The position numbers were made by a program, and so were the translations under genes. A stretch of DNA of 64,000 nt from the NCBI GenBank assembly GCA_012064385.1, contig QRDG01000406.1, positions 175,730-239,729 on the forward strand, in the 5' to 3' direction. Shown piece by piece: positions 53,860 to 63,866 of this stretch. This DNA comes from Puccinellia tenuiflora. Its lineage: Eukaryota; Streptophyta; Magnoliopsida; Poales; Poaceae. Under the pieces are notes generated by a model. That model searched no databases. It had not been told where the DNA came from and saw only the letters and a list, made by a program, of their open reading frames with translations. Position 1 is the first letter of the stretch; each line of letters begins with the position of its first letter.

Positions 53860-55386
53860 ATCTTCTCTAAATCATCCCCAAACCTCACAATAGGTTCATT
53901 TTAGTGTGACTAAGAAGGATCCAAGCTTACTTTTAAAATTTGGTGTGTAAAATTTGTTTAAATGTTGGTCAAACTTAGGGTTTGACCAAATTTGAAATAA
54001 TCACAAAATATTCAAAAAATATCAAAAAAATTGAAAACCAGTGCACATTGTCTTATAATGTCATATACTACCTTTTGGATCTTATAAAAAAGTTATATAC
54101 ACATTCAAGCTCTCTGTTCATTCATAAGATGTGATATCGGCAGAACTCTGCCGTATGAAGTCAAGGTTGAAGAGAGGTGGTTTAAGGTTTTGAAAATGAA
54201 ATCTTTCAAAACCTCACAAAAGGTTCATTTTGGTGTAACTAAGAAGGATCCAAGCTTACTTTTCCAATTTGGTGTGTAAAACTTGTTTAAATGTTGGTCA
54301 AACTTGGCTTTGACCAAATTTGAAATAATCACAAAATATTCAAAAAATATCAAAAAAATGGAAAACCAATGCACATTGTCTTATAATGTCATATACTAAC
54401 ATCTCCAATTGATAAACAAGGTCTAGGTACATTCAAACAAAATATATGGCAATGTGGTGTGAAATCACACATCTCAAACTATGAACTCTCATATGTGAAG
54501 AGAGGTGGTTTAAGGTTTTGAAAATGAAATCTTTCAAAACCTCACAAAAGGTTCATTTTGGTGTAACTAAGAAGGATCCAAGCTTACTTTTCCAATTTGG
54601 TGTGTAAAACTTGTTTAAATGTTGGAACTTGGCTTTGACCAAATTTGAAATAATCACAAAATATTCAAAAAATATCAAAAAAATGGAAAACCAATGCACA
54701 TTGTCTTATAATGTCATATACTAACATCTCCAATTGATAAACAAGGTCTAGGTACATTCAAACAAAATATATGGCAATGTGGTGTGAAATCACACATCTC
54801 AAACTATGAACTCTCATATGTGAAGAGAGGTGGTTTAAGGTTTTGAAAATGAAATCTTTCAAAACCTCACAAAAGGTTCATTTTGGTGTAACTAAGAAGG
54901 ATCCAAGCTTACTTTTCCAATTTGGTGTGTAAAACTTGTTTAAATGTTGGTCAAACTTGGCTTTGACCAAATTTGAAATAATCACAAAATATTCAAAAAA
55001 TATCAAAAAAATGGAAAACCAATGCACATTGTCTTATAATGTCATATACTAACATCTCCAATTGATAAACAAGGTCTAGGTACATTCAAACAAAATATAT
55101 GGCAATGTGGTGTGAAATCACACATCTCAAACTATGAACTCTCATATGTGAAGAGAGGTGGTTTAAGGTTTTGAAAATGAAATCTTTCAAAACCTCACAA
55201 AAGGTTCATTTTGGTGTAACTAAGAAGGATCCAAGCTTACTTTTCCAATTGGTGTGTAAAACTTGTTTAAATGTTGGTCAAACTTGGCTTTGACCAAATT
55301 TGAAATAATCACAAAATATTCAAAAAATATCAAAAAAATGGAAAACCAATGCACATTGTCTTATAATGTCATATACTAACATCTCC
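53860..55386. repeat. Tandem array, about 327-bp unit, five copies
   Basis: Unit landmarks GAAGAGAGGTGG at 54169, 54497, 54822 and 55150 give periods of 328, 325 and 328. The first copy (from about 53870) is diverged and partial. The later ones are almost identical apart from 1-3 base deletions, so the array expanded recently. It lies inside the MULE. Confidence 0.9.
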
Positions 55387-56113
55387 TAGCTTTGGAGGAC
55401 ATTTTGACAAGGTCGAAAAAAAAGTTGTTAGAAATGGGGTCCTTTCCCCTAGCTTTGGAGGCCATTTCTATCACGTTTCCGACAACGATGAGTTGTGTCT
55501 CACAAAATAGATCAGGGCAACCATGGGAAGTGTTGTACATTAAAGACAACTTAGTAAGCTCAAACAAACATACAAAAGTACAAAGTTGAATTTAGCATCA
55601 TATTTCAATTTCGGCCAAAATTTGGACAAGATACTAAAATTTAGTAATATAGAGAAAACCCCTCTTAACCTAACCCTAGTAGCTGCTCAAAACCGTCTTA
55701 ACCTAACTCTAGTAGCTGCTCAAAACCCCTCTAAACCAAACACCTAGTAGATGCTCATATCGGGCTATATATCTATGTGTTGAGTCGGGCTATATTTCAT
55801 GTGTTATATACCGATTATTATTCTGCGGCAAACCCCTCTAAATTACCTAACGTTACTAGCTCCTCAAAACACCGCTAAACCAAACACTATTGCTGCTCAT
55901 ATCTGTTATATTCGAAAGCATTCTGTTTTGAAAGAATTTGGTAATATATGGAGAATACAAAACACATCTAAACCTTAGTAGCTCCTCAAAACACCTCTAA
56001 ACCAAACCCTAGTCTTGCTATGCGTACAAAATTGCATAGCTTTTTGAATTTGCGTATTTTGCATCACACACATGGATCAATGCGTAAGTTGACTAGTAGC
56101 TTTTTTTGAATTT
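55387..56113. other. MULE interior without recognised gene
   Basis: CTAGCTTTGGAGG occurs twice near the start (55386 and 55449). Phrases such as CTAGTAGCTGCTCAAAAC recur around 55675-55880. No coding signal. Confidence 0.45.
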
Positions 56114-56184
56114 GCGTACGTGGATTGAAGCGTACGTGGTTTGAAGCGTACGTGGTTTGAAGCGTACGTGGTTTGCGTACGTGG
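56114..56184. repeat. Five tandem GCGTACGTGG units
   Basis: At 56114, 56130, 56146, 56162 and 56175, mostly 16 bases apart. Each contains ACGTGG, the core of plant G-box/ABRE-type sites, about 600 bases upstream of the 140-residue ORF. A regulatory role is only a possibility. Confidence 0.7.
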
Positions 56185-56681
56185 TTTGAAGCGTCTCAGC
56201 CGTTGATCGCTCTTCGTGGATGGTTCAGATCTTGCGCAAGTGACACACGATCCGCGTGCTCGGTGGTTCTGCCCTCCGATTGGCTAGCGGTGCGTGGAGC
56301 GCGCGCCTCCGTTTGTTTTCTGTGTAACTGCATGCACCAACTGACTGGTGGGTCCCGTTCACATGCAGACGTTGCATGCATGCCGCAGCCACTCCCCTCG
56401 ACGTAGCCTGCACACCTCGATGGAGGAAAAGCATCGTACCAGCGCTATTTTTTGCGATGCGTCGATTCAGCCCGTGTCTCTGCCGTCTCTTCGATGCATG
56501 CCCGCCCGCGTGCGCGTGTACACGCGTGCACATCAATGCTGGCCGCCGCCCGCGTCGCAGTCTGTACGCCGCCCTCCGGCCGGCCGCCGCGCGCATCTTT
56601 TCACGTATCGCACTAAATACACCACGGCCACGTCGATGGAGAAGAAACGCCACGTACCGCTCCTTCGTGTGTGCCCGTCTC

Positions 56682-56689
56682 TTTATAAG
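56682..56689 (+). promoter_or_regulatory. TATA box of the 140-residue ORF
   Basis: TTTATAAG, about 100 bases upstream of the ATG at 56790, followed by a CT-rich leader typical of grass genes. Confidence 0.65.
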
Positions 56690-56789
56690 GCCCTCTCTTC
56701 TTCCTCTTCTCTCACACTCATCTCACAAGCCGCATAGCCCTCCTTCGTCAAGCCACATCCTTCCTCTTCTCCCTCCATAGCTAGCCACC

Positions 56790-57212
56790 ATGCAGTACAA
56801 CGGGCCTACGTTCCAGCGCCCTGCAGCCACCCCCGAGTGGCAGTACCCGCCCGGTGTCATCGTCGAGAACCAGCTCCGCATCTGGGCCTTCTCGAGGTGG
56901 AGGGGCGCAAGGGAGTTTGCGCAATACTTCCTCTCGTCGGGCTACCGCCACCTTCCCCCGGGCTCCCCGCGCATGTTCCGGATCGAGGACTTCTTCGACG
57001 GTTCCGGCCGGAACCGTCTCGTCATCGGCCACTACGTTGTCTTCACCAACAGCTTCGACGCTTACCACCTCCTTGGGCAGGTGTTCTTTTTTGGATGCGA
57101 GTTCATCGCATTCACCAACTTCAACATCTACACCAACTTCACCGACATCTACCGCTTCCAAGGCCGCATTCACTCCCTCCCCTACAACATGGAGGAGGAC
57201 GACGACGAGTGA
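56790..57212 (+). CDS. Orphan 140-residue protein within the MULE
   Basis: Not recognised. The ATG at 56790 sits in a good plant context (GCCACCATGC). The frame is strongly G/C at third positions, unlike the AT-rich MULE around it, and a TATA box lies 100 bases upstream. The product starts MQYNGPTFQRP, has an aromatic-rich middle (VVFTNSFDAYHLL, FTNFNIYTNFTDIY) and ends in an acidic run EEDDDE. There is no signal peptide, membrane segment or known motif. It lies on the same strand as the transposase, between it and the convergent GRF gene. It could be a host gene captured by the element or a long-standing MULE passenger. The 3' side is AT-rich with short repeats. Confidence 0.65.
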   Translation: MQYNGPTFQRPAATPEWQYPPGVIVENQLRIWAFSRWRGAREFAQYFLSSGYRHLPPGSPRMFRIEDFFDGSGRNRLVIGHYVVFTNSFDAYHLLGQVFFFGCEFIAFTNFNIYTNFTDIYRFQGRIHSLPYNMEEDDDE

Positions 57213-58144
57213 GGGGTGAGCCACCCCGGCCGACGGAGGAGCCAAGGAGAAGGAGAAGGAGGAGCTGTACCGTGTCGTTTTATTTCTGTTTAATGTCGTT
57301 TATTTCCTTGTTAGTCGTTTGCTTGGGCATATATGCCCCTATCTACTTTATTTTCTCTAGTTATTAGTCGTTTGCTTGGGCATATAGCCCCTACTTTATT
57401 TCCTTGTAAGATGATGCCCATATATATCGGGCTTGTGTAAGGTTAGTAAGTGCATGCGCTACTGCCCGTGCTACTATATATTATGTAAGGTTAATTATTA
57501 AGTGCTACTAGTGTGTGATGCTACTATGTTTTATGTGTGATGCTACTATGTTTTATGTGTGATGCTACTATATTATGTGTCATTTTTTCCTTTTGCCAAG
57601 CAAGTAACAAGGGAAAAAGTAAAACATGAGCTACCTTTTAGCCGAAGCAACATTTGTTACAACAAGCTAAAACAAGTACATAAGTTTGCCTCTAAGAAAA
57701 ATGTGTTACACCAAGCTAAAACAAGAAAATATATGTGCATTTGCCTCTATGTGTGCCTCTACGCAAAAATTTATTTTTAAGGAATAAACCAAGCATTTTT
57801 TCTACACATGTGTGCCTCTATGCTATTAAAAAAGAGTGCCCATACGGGCGTGGGCCTTTTCTGGTCGGATCTGGGTAGATTATCAAGGCCCATCATCTCT
57901 TCGTCCTAAAAAAAACATTGCTATGAACTGTTGGCATGTTTACTCACGGGCCCGTTTACTCACAGCCCAACAACTAATCTGGCAGCCCATAACGTTTTTT
58001 TTTTGAAAACAACACTGTCGACTGAAGTTCACTGAAGAACTGTCTTCTGAACTTTTAACTGAAGAACAACTGGCCCGAACAATTTCGTTTCAATTCGATT
58101 AAGTTACATGAACTTGGCATGGCGCACACATCGCGTCCTCTGCC
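57213..58144. repeat. Intergenic MULE sequence with short tandem repeats
   Basis: GTGTGATGCTACTATGTTTTAT repeats three times around 57500-57580, and TTAGTCGTTTGCTTGGGCATATA occurs twice near 57310 and 57365. This lies between the ends of the 140-residue ORF and the GRF gene. No gene is seen. Confidence 0.5.
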
Positions 58145-58789
58145 CTAACGACGGATAAACAACATGTAAAACAAAAACAGAGCAATGATAGCACAATAAA
58201 ATCCAGCTGCCATCAAATTTGCTTGCTTCTGCAGATCGATCATCTGCTTCAGATGCTTCTTGATCTTCTTCAGTTCCTGGTTCAGTTCGCACTCTGCGGA
58301 CACTGCACGATTGCACGCATTACTCGTCGTCGGCACGTCTCTGTCCGGGGAGGACGAGCTCCCCAAATCCAAATTCTGCACACCAAGCGACGGCCCCCAA
58401 TTGAGCTCCCAGGTTGCGGCCCCGTTGGAATCAAGGTAGCCCTCCCTTCTAAGCCTCTCAAGATATATATCCATCCACTCGAAATGGGTACAGTTCTTCA
58501 AGATCTGAAAACGGAAACATGAACCCTAAATCAAAGATTTGCCGAGAAAACTCGAATTGGGGAGAAATCAGAGCAATTGGATGCGAAAGAACTGAGATCT
58601 AACCTTGCCATCCCTTCCTTCCTGTGTTTTGTTCGGGCATTTGACAAACTCGCGCCCGAGATTGCCATTCTCATCCGTCTTGGTCACCCACCGTTTAAGG
58701 GGCTCTGGGCGTGGGCATTTAGGACACCGAGTCAGCGGCACTGCGCCATACTTTGGCCATCTTGACTGCGAGGCGGAGGAGCTAGACAT
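58145..58789 (-). CDS. GRF zinc-finger protein with C-terminal membrane anchor
   Basis: Two exons, 58789-58604 and 58504-58145, with a 99-nt intron (donor GTTAGA, acceptor TTTTCAG), giving 181 residues. The intron splits the zinc finger: Cys22 and Cys25 (RCPKC), GREFVKC with Cys51 in exon 1, and Cys67 in NCTHFEWMD in exon 2, together the GRF pattern (GRxF, then CxxFxWxD). GRF fingers bind single-stranded nucleic acid in several DNA-repair proteins. A Ser-rich linker leads to a Lys/Gln-rich coiled coil (about 133-157) and one hydrophobic helix (about 161-179) ending RR, a tail-anchor layout. Transcription would start in or near the right MULE TIR, about 210 bases upstream, and run towards the transposase. 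No break is visible. A role in transposition is an inference from position. Confidence 0.8.
58505..58603 (-). other. Intron of the GRF gene
   Basis: GT-AG, 99 nt, phase 0. Joining the exons completes the zinc-finger cysteine set. Confidence 0.8.
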
Positions 58790-58996
58790 CGGTGCGCGTC
58801 GTCGCCGGAGAAGACAGAGGAAAGGGGAAGCAATGGCGGGCGCGGCGTCGAGCGCGGTCGGGCACGGGCGCGGTTGATTTCTAGCTGCGCTGAGGTGGGT
58901 CCCACACCGTGCGTACGTGGATAAGTGGTGGGTCCAATGTTCCAAACGGTCACTCCAGCCTAACGGTAACCCCAACCTAACAGCTAACGAGCGTTC

Positions 58997-59118
58997 AAGG
59001 GCCATGTCGCATGAGAGCTATTTACGCGTTCAGATGTGTCGCATGGGAGCTATTCAGTCCAAATATGTCGCACTCCTTCCAATTCGCTGAAAAAAACGTC
59101 GCATGTGAGCTATTTGCC
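58997..59118 (-). repeat. MULE right TIR
   Basis: Reverse complement begins GGCAAATAGCTCACATGCGA and carries the same spaced AATAGCTC/ATGCGAC motifs as the left TIR. Confidence 0.9.
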
Positions 59119-60110
59119 CAATAAAAACAAGAAAAGCAATGAGCTAATTATGGAAACTACTGACGGGAGAGCAGGAAACCTGCAGCTACCTAGTGAGTGA
59201 GTGGTGCCGCTATCTGGTGTCCAGCCATCGCGTTGCCGTCGTCTTCTTCGTTGTTGGTGACGGCCTTGTACTCGTTCATTTTCACCTGACCCCATGAACA
59301 TGCTGCATGTGGCGGCGCCTGAAAAAAAGGAGACGCAAGATGGAGAGCCAGTGGCCTTCCAGTACCCTGATGAGCAGACGACACCCGGACAGTCCGCCTG
59401 GATGGTCGCCGGCGTTCAGGTCGTGGATTCCGCGGATGAGTCGGTCTACGACAGCGGCATCCTCTGCGCAGGTGTCGCGACGACCTTAGGCCTCAGCAGG
59501 GTGGGGCGTGCGAGTCGACGGCTGAGCCCCGATGCCCAAAGGACAGGGTGCGCCGAGACGGCGGAGGGCATGGCGTAACACCTGCCTGCCGCGTTTCAAC
59601 GCTGTGGAAGAGCGCGGCGAGACGGCGGCCTACGGGGCCTCTTAGGGCGCCTTCGTCCTGGATGTCGTCGGCACGGTGGTTTGGCATCGGGAGGAGCCGG
59701 AGAGGAGAGTCCCGACATCGACCGTAGGCTGGCGGCGGCGACCTAACCCTAGGGCAGATGTGATGGACATGGAAGGGAACGGTAGGAGGAACGTGCTGAG
59801 GCCTGGGAGTGTTTGTTTGCGATGCGGGAGCGGATTACGCTTTGACGGAAGATGTACTTGGCGGACGATGCTGGCGGTGGAGTACGGTCCGTCAACTTAA
59901 ATTAGTAAGTGCACACCAAAGAAAACATTAGATTAAGGTAGCCGTCAGATTGAAACTAATGAGCTTGAACAATATGATTACTCTTTCTGCTCCTTCCTAA
60001 TTCTAATGTTGACATGTTATAGTATAGCCTATATGGCTATCATAGTAATAACAAATTCGATTTTCCGTTAATGCAGGTGGGCATTACCAGCATATTAAAT
60101 GGTTTTTTTT
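59119..60110. other. Flank of the MULE, no gene recognised
   Basis: Mixed GC content with several short open frames on both strands but no domain, splice structure or repeat that could be identified. Confidence 0.4.
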
Positions 60111-60117
60111 ACAAATA

Positions 60118-60229
60118 TTGTAGAAGCAGTAGATCTTTGGAGATTAGGTGCTGCCCTATTTTAGAGCCACTGCTGTAAAATAGGGCCACTGCCCTATTTT
60201 AGAGCCACTGCTGTCTGCTGGAGATGCTC
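60118..60229 (-). mobile_element. Harbinger-type terminus, inverted
   Basis: CTGCCCTATTTTAGAGCCAC occurs twice (near 60151 and 60188), followed by TGCTGTCTGCTGGAGATGCTC. GAGCATCTCCAGCAG (here reversed) is a common end of grass PIF/Harbinger elements. The same block occurs in the opposite orientation at 61083-61116. Confidence 0.6.
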
Positions 60230-61072
60230 TCAGACATCTCTGCCTGGACCATTAGGTGTGGTGAATAGATTGGTTGGATTGATGTGGACTCCATCATGCA
60301 AGCGACTCCTGGCTCTGCGGTGTTGAATTGAAGTAAGCTCCTCGCGGCGCCTCCGCACGACTTGAGCTTCGTCTTGGACTCGGGCCCGCTCTTCGGCCAG
60401 TCTACGGTTTGCTTCTGTGATATCAGCTAGTTGCCTCTCCAACGCAGTACGAGCGTTGGCTAATTCATCCGCCCTCTCTGCGGCATTATTTGCATTAATT
60501 TCCTTCGTCAATAGAGCCGGATCAAACTGATTTCCAGTGTTTCCAGACATGTAGACTCCCACAACACGGGCGCGCGCTGGCGACTCCTCATAATCTTCTT
60601 GCTCTATCCCATACCCAAGCCGATCCTCAAACAAGGGTAAGATAGACTCTGAATCTGCATCGTAATCTGAATCTGACTCTTGCAACATCTCTGGTTTCTC
60701 AGCTTGGGGTTCCTCAGACTCGGCGATGATGCCGACCTCTGAAGTTCCGACCGACTCCTCGCCGTCGGACTCGACGACAACGGTTGGTTCTGATACTGAT
60801 TCCGCCGAGTTCGCGCGAAGACCCGACGCGCATACCATCCCGACGAACACGTTGATTCCTCCAAAGACAAGCTGATAGCCCTCGTCGACTTCGTTCATCT
60901 CCGAAGTCCAGCCTGAGTCATCGATCTCGGTCTCTCCATGCTCATCAGTGTAGACCCGCCTGATGGCGAGTTTCTCCATAGCCCGACGAGCTGCTCCAAC
61001 GATCTCAACTCCTCTCGTCACCATGGGCCCCACGGTAGGCGCCAACTGTCGTGAATTTTGGAGATCATCGAA
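60230..61072 (-). pseudogene. Leader and gag N-terminus of a Tat element, without LTR
   Basis: On the minus strand it begins with the last six bases of the Tat LTR, the primer-binding region and then ATG. A 271-codon frame (61045-60230) starting MAPTVGPMVTRGVEIVGAA is open throughout. The protein has an acidic middle and a coiled coil (NARTALERQLADITEANRRL). The same start occurs at 63867, after a full LTR. No LTR, no remaining gag and no pol accompany it, so it is a captured or deleted fragment. Function in this position is unknown. Confidence 0.75.
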
Positions 61073-61082
61073 GAGAGAGAGA

Positions 61083-62512
61083 GGAGTAGTATCTGAGAGC
61101 AGCAGTGGCTCTAAAATAGGGCAGCGCTAAAATAACTGTTTTTTTACAGCGCGCGCTGTAAACGCCCCCAGCAGAGGCTCCAGTTTTAGGCGCGCCCAAA
61201 AATTTTAGCGCGAGGCTGCATATTGCGCTATTTGGTGCCCAAAATATTGTGCTCCAACTACAGCACGCTGGAAAGCTCGCGCGGGGCAGAAATCCCCAAC
61301 TGAAACGGAAATATCATTCCCGCCAGCACCAGCTCGCCTCCCGCTCTTTCTCCCCCACGGCGTCGGCGCCGCCGCCACCAGCTCGCGCTCCCGCCGCCGC
61401 CCCAGCTCGACGCCTCCCGGCCCGCCGCCGCCCCAGCTCGACGCCTCCCGCTCTCTCCCGCCCCAGCTCGACGCCTCCCGCCGCCGCCACCAGCTCGCAC
61501 TCCCGTCGCCGCCCACGGCCCGCCCTCCGCCGCCCACGGCCCCGGCCCGCGCTCCGCCGCCCCCCATCTAGCCTCCCTCGCGCTCCCGCCGCCCCAACTC
61601 GCTTCCCGGCCCGCGCGACGGCGACGCCCCCGCTCGCCTCCCGCCCCGCGCTCGCCTCCTGGCCACGCCACCACTCGCCTCAAGGGCCCGCGCCACCAGC
61701 TCGCCTCCCGGCGACGCCCCGTGCCACCACCTCGCCTCCCGCCCCCGCCCACGGCCCCGGCGGCGATGTCTTCCTCGAGCCGAGAGGCGACCGCGCGCAC
61801 ACAAGGTGTTCGTCGAAATCACCGCATGGTTCGTTCTGCCGCGCCCGATTTTGGGACCAAGAGTGCCTTTGGTATATCATGAATGCTTGTGTCATCATGC
61901 ATAACATGATTATAGAGGATGACCGTGGGAAAGATGTAGAAGAAACCACCCACTATGACCTGATGGGTGTACCCGTACAAGTTCAACGATCAGAACATAG
62001 GATTGCACGGTTCATGACCTCTTATCATGCAATCCGGTTCTATGACGCACACGATGAGCTTCAGAATGATCTCATCGAGGAGTGGTGGAAATGGTTTGGA
62101 GGCCGCTAGTCCCATAATCATTTGTATGATCTTGTTGTATTGTTGTGGAACAATTTGTCGTATTTGTTGATGAACGGCATCGTTTTATTATTGTAAACTA
62201 TTTGTTGGTGTGTTGCAAAACTATTTGTGCTATTGGTGATGCAAAACTTGTTGTAATAAATTTTCAAGACAATTTATTGTTAATTTTTCGCTGTTTGTTT
62301 GATCTTGTTGAATGTATGCAATTGATGTTTTTGTGTTTGTGCGCTCTATTATACAGCTCCTGGTGGGGGAGGTTTTTCGGCCGAGCGCCGCGCGCTGCAA
62401 AATAGAGCCTCCGGCGGAGGTCGCACGATTTTAGAGCGCTCAAATAGGATAGGGCGCGCTCCAAACCAGTTTTGCAGCGCTGCAAAATTGGGCTTCTGCT
62501 AAATGCTCTGAG
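61083..62512 (+). mobile_element. PIF/Harbinger-like element, internally deleted
   Basis: Ends rich in GCGCGCTxTAAA phrases (61083-61230; 62380-62510) carry loosely inverted termini (CTGAGAGCAGCAG, and CTCAGAGCATTTAGCAG on the other strand). Inside are a GC-rich low-complexity block (61330-61780) and the last part of a Harbinger transposase (about 61850-62109). Most of the transposase is missing. Confidence 0.65.
61850..62109 (+). pseudogene. C-terminal fragment of a Harbinger transposase
   Basis: About 86 codons to TAG at 62109. IMNACVIMHNMIIEDDRG is the conserved end of plant PIF/Harbinger (Plant_tran, DDE_4-type) transposases, including the helix carrying the last catalytic region. It continues through FMTSYHAIRFYDAHDELQND to WWKWFGGR. 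Upstream sequence is Pro/Ala-rich low-complexity DNA in the same frame with no catalytic aspartates, so the apparent 286-codon frame is mostly artefact. The enzyme family excises elements at TTA-type targets; this copy is inactive. Confidence 0.8.
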
Positions 62513-63256
62513 AATGGGGATGGCGGTACAGCGTGGGTGGAGGCAGAAGGAGTCTCCTGGATGGTCGTTTATGTTGCCCTAATTTCAGATGGGCCGTTCT
62601 CTCGTACTTCTGGAGTGCGCCTTAACGGGATTGGGCCTTGGGCATCTGAGTAATAAACCAATATGTATTTGTAGCTTCTACCATAATCTTTATCCTACAC
62701 TGATTCGTTAGCATTATTTAACGTTTTTAAGCATCTGAGAGCTTTTCATTTCAGGTAGCTGGTGGCAGTTCAAGTGATATTTGGTTTAAATTCATTGTAA
62801 AATGGCCAACCAAGCATATATACAAACAGATGGATCAAAGAGTACCGAGACTCACAAAGAACACAACTTAGACATTCATTCCACTCCCTCTATGGAAGTT
62901 GCAGGTAAGTGCACATAATATTTACATGCATGGAAGTTTACCAAATAGATAAGTTCGGACCAGCTTACCGATTTAAGCTGGTAAGAGAAACATGATCTCA
63001 TATACGTTAATGAGTTTCACTAAACAGACTACGGTTCAAAAGGCAGGGATCTGGTCTGAACCACATTATCTACAATGATAATTTTGGTACTCAAGATGTA
63101 GACAACCACAGGGCCAAAATAAGTCTTTAGGCCACTCTAGTATACATGCACGTGCAACACACGTATAATATCATTAAAAAACTTAATCTCAATAGTTAAA
63201 AATAAGTGAAGCGATAATATCATTTATGACTCAGCCTAACAGATTTAATCTCCAAC
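62513..63256. other. No repeat recognised; one exon-like segment
   Basis: AT-rich sequence. The only coding-like piece is at 62755-62904. The rest has no long frame. Confidence 0.4.
62755..62904 (+). other. Exon-like segment with flanking splice sites
   Basis: Preceded by TTTTCATTTCAG (to 62754) and followed by GTAAGTG (from 62905). Within it ATG 62802-62804 opens 34 codons (MANQAYIQTDGSK...) in frame to the donor. It could be a first coding exon of a gene fragment; no partner exon was found. Confidence 0.3.
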
Positions 63257-63283
63257 TGATGGGGGGATAATTTAATCTCCAAC

Positions 63284-63844
63284 TGATGGGGGGATACTTT
63301 ATAGGTAGGCCCATGGACCCGGAAAGTAGACTCGCCAAGACCAAGAAGGCCAATGCCGAGTCACGAGACGAGTCACATGGGCTGGGCTGGAGACAAGCCG
63401 ACCAAGGCCCGTATGGAGAAGGGGGCACGTCCAAAGAAGGAGTACAAGTACAACCCGGAGTTCTAGTTTGGAAGGACAAAACCTAGAGTAGGACTCCGTA
63501 TATGAGTAGATCCCGATACAGATTGTAAGTCCAGAGACCCGCCACCTTTATAAGGGGGGTCCTGGATCGTAGTGAGCTAAGCCCGATCAAGTTAGAGAAA
63601 CCCTAGCCACCAGAGAGAAGTCGCCGACTCCTGAGTTGTAGGAGCCGGGTCCTTGTAATCGAGATTTAGCAAAGAGCAATAACATAGAAGCAAGAAGTAG
63701 GTCTTTACCTCTAATCAGAGGGGCCGAACCTGGGTAAACCCTTGTTCCCCGGCGAGACTAACCGTTCCCACGTACTTCGATCACCAATGGCCCCAGAACT
63801 CATCTTCCCTGAGGAAGAGAACTTGCCGTGACAACCCCACGACA
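63284..63844 (+). repeat. 5' LTR of the Tat element at the window edge
   Basis: 561 bp, TGATGGGGGG...CACGACA. TATA-like TTTATAAG at about 63547-63554. It aligns end to end with the LTR at 8422-8962, with many substitutions, so they are different insertions. Confidence 0.9.
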
Positions 63845-63845
63845 G

Positions 63846-63862
63846 TTGGCGCCCACCGTGGG
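63846..63862 (+). promoter_or_regulatory. Primer-binding site of the Tat element
   Basis: TGGCGCCCACCGTGGGG, starting with the TGG expected opposite a tRNA CCA end, two bases after the LTR. The tRNA was not identified. Confidence 0.7.
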
Positions 63863-63866
63863 GCCC

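Larger units (their letters stand above)
49815..59118. mobile_element. 9.3-kb Mutator-like element (MULE) with three genes
   Basis: TIRs of about 120 bp at both ends, a mudrA-type transposase, a 140-residue orphan ORF, a 327-bp tandem array and a GRF zinc-finger gene facing inward from the right TIR. The arrangement of two convergent genes starting near the TIRs matches maize MuDR in geometry. The transposase carries at least two frameshifts, so this copy is probably not autonomous. Confidence 0.9.

Noticed and set aside
49806..59127. Firm 9-bp TSD for the MULE
   Set aside because: The best pair (CAATCAAAG and CAATAAAAA) has two mismatches, and the TIR edge is ambiguous by one base, so it is noted only as a possibility.
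59294..59578. 94-codon frame right of the MULE
   Set aside because: No motif, no promoter or splice structure, and overlapping frames of similar length.
61249..61849. First 200 codons of the frame ending in the Harbinger transposase tail
   Set aside because: Pro/Ala/Arg low-complexity repeats with no transposase motif; only the last 86 or so codons match the family.
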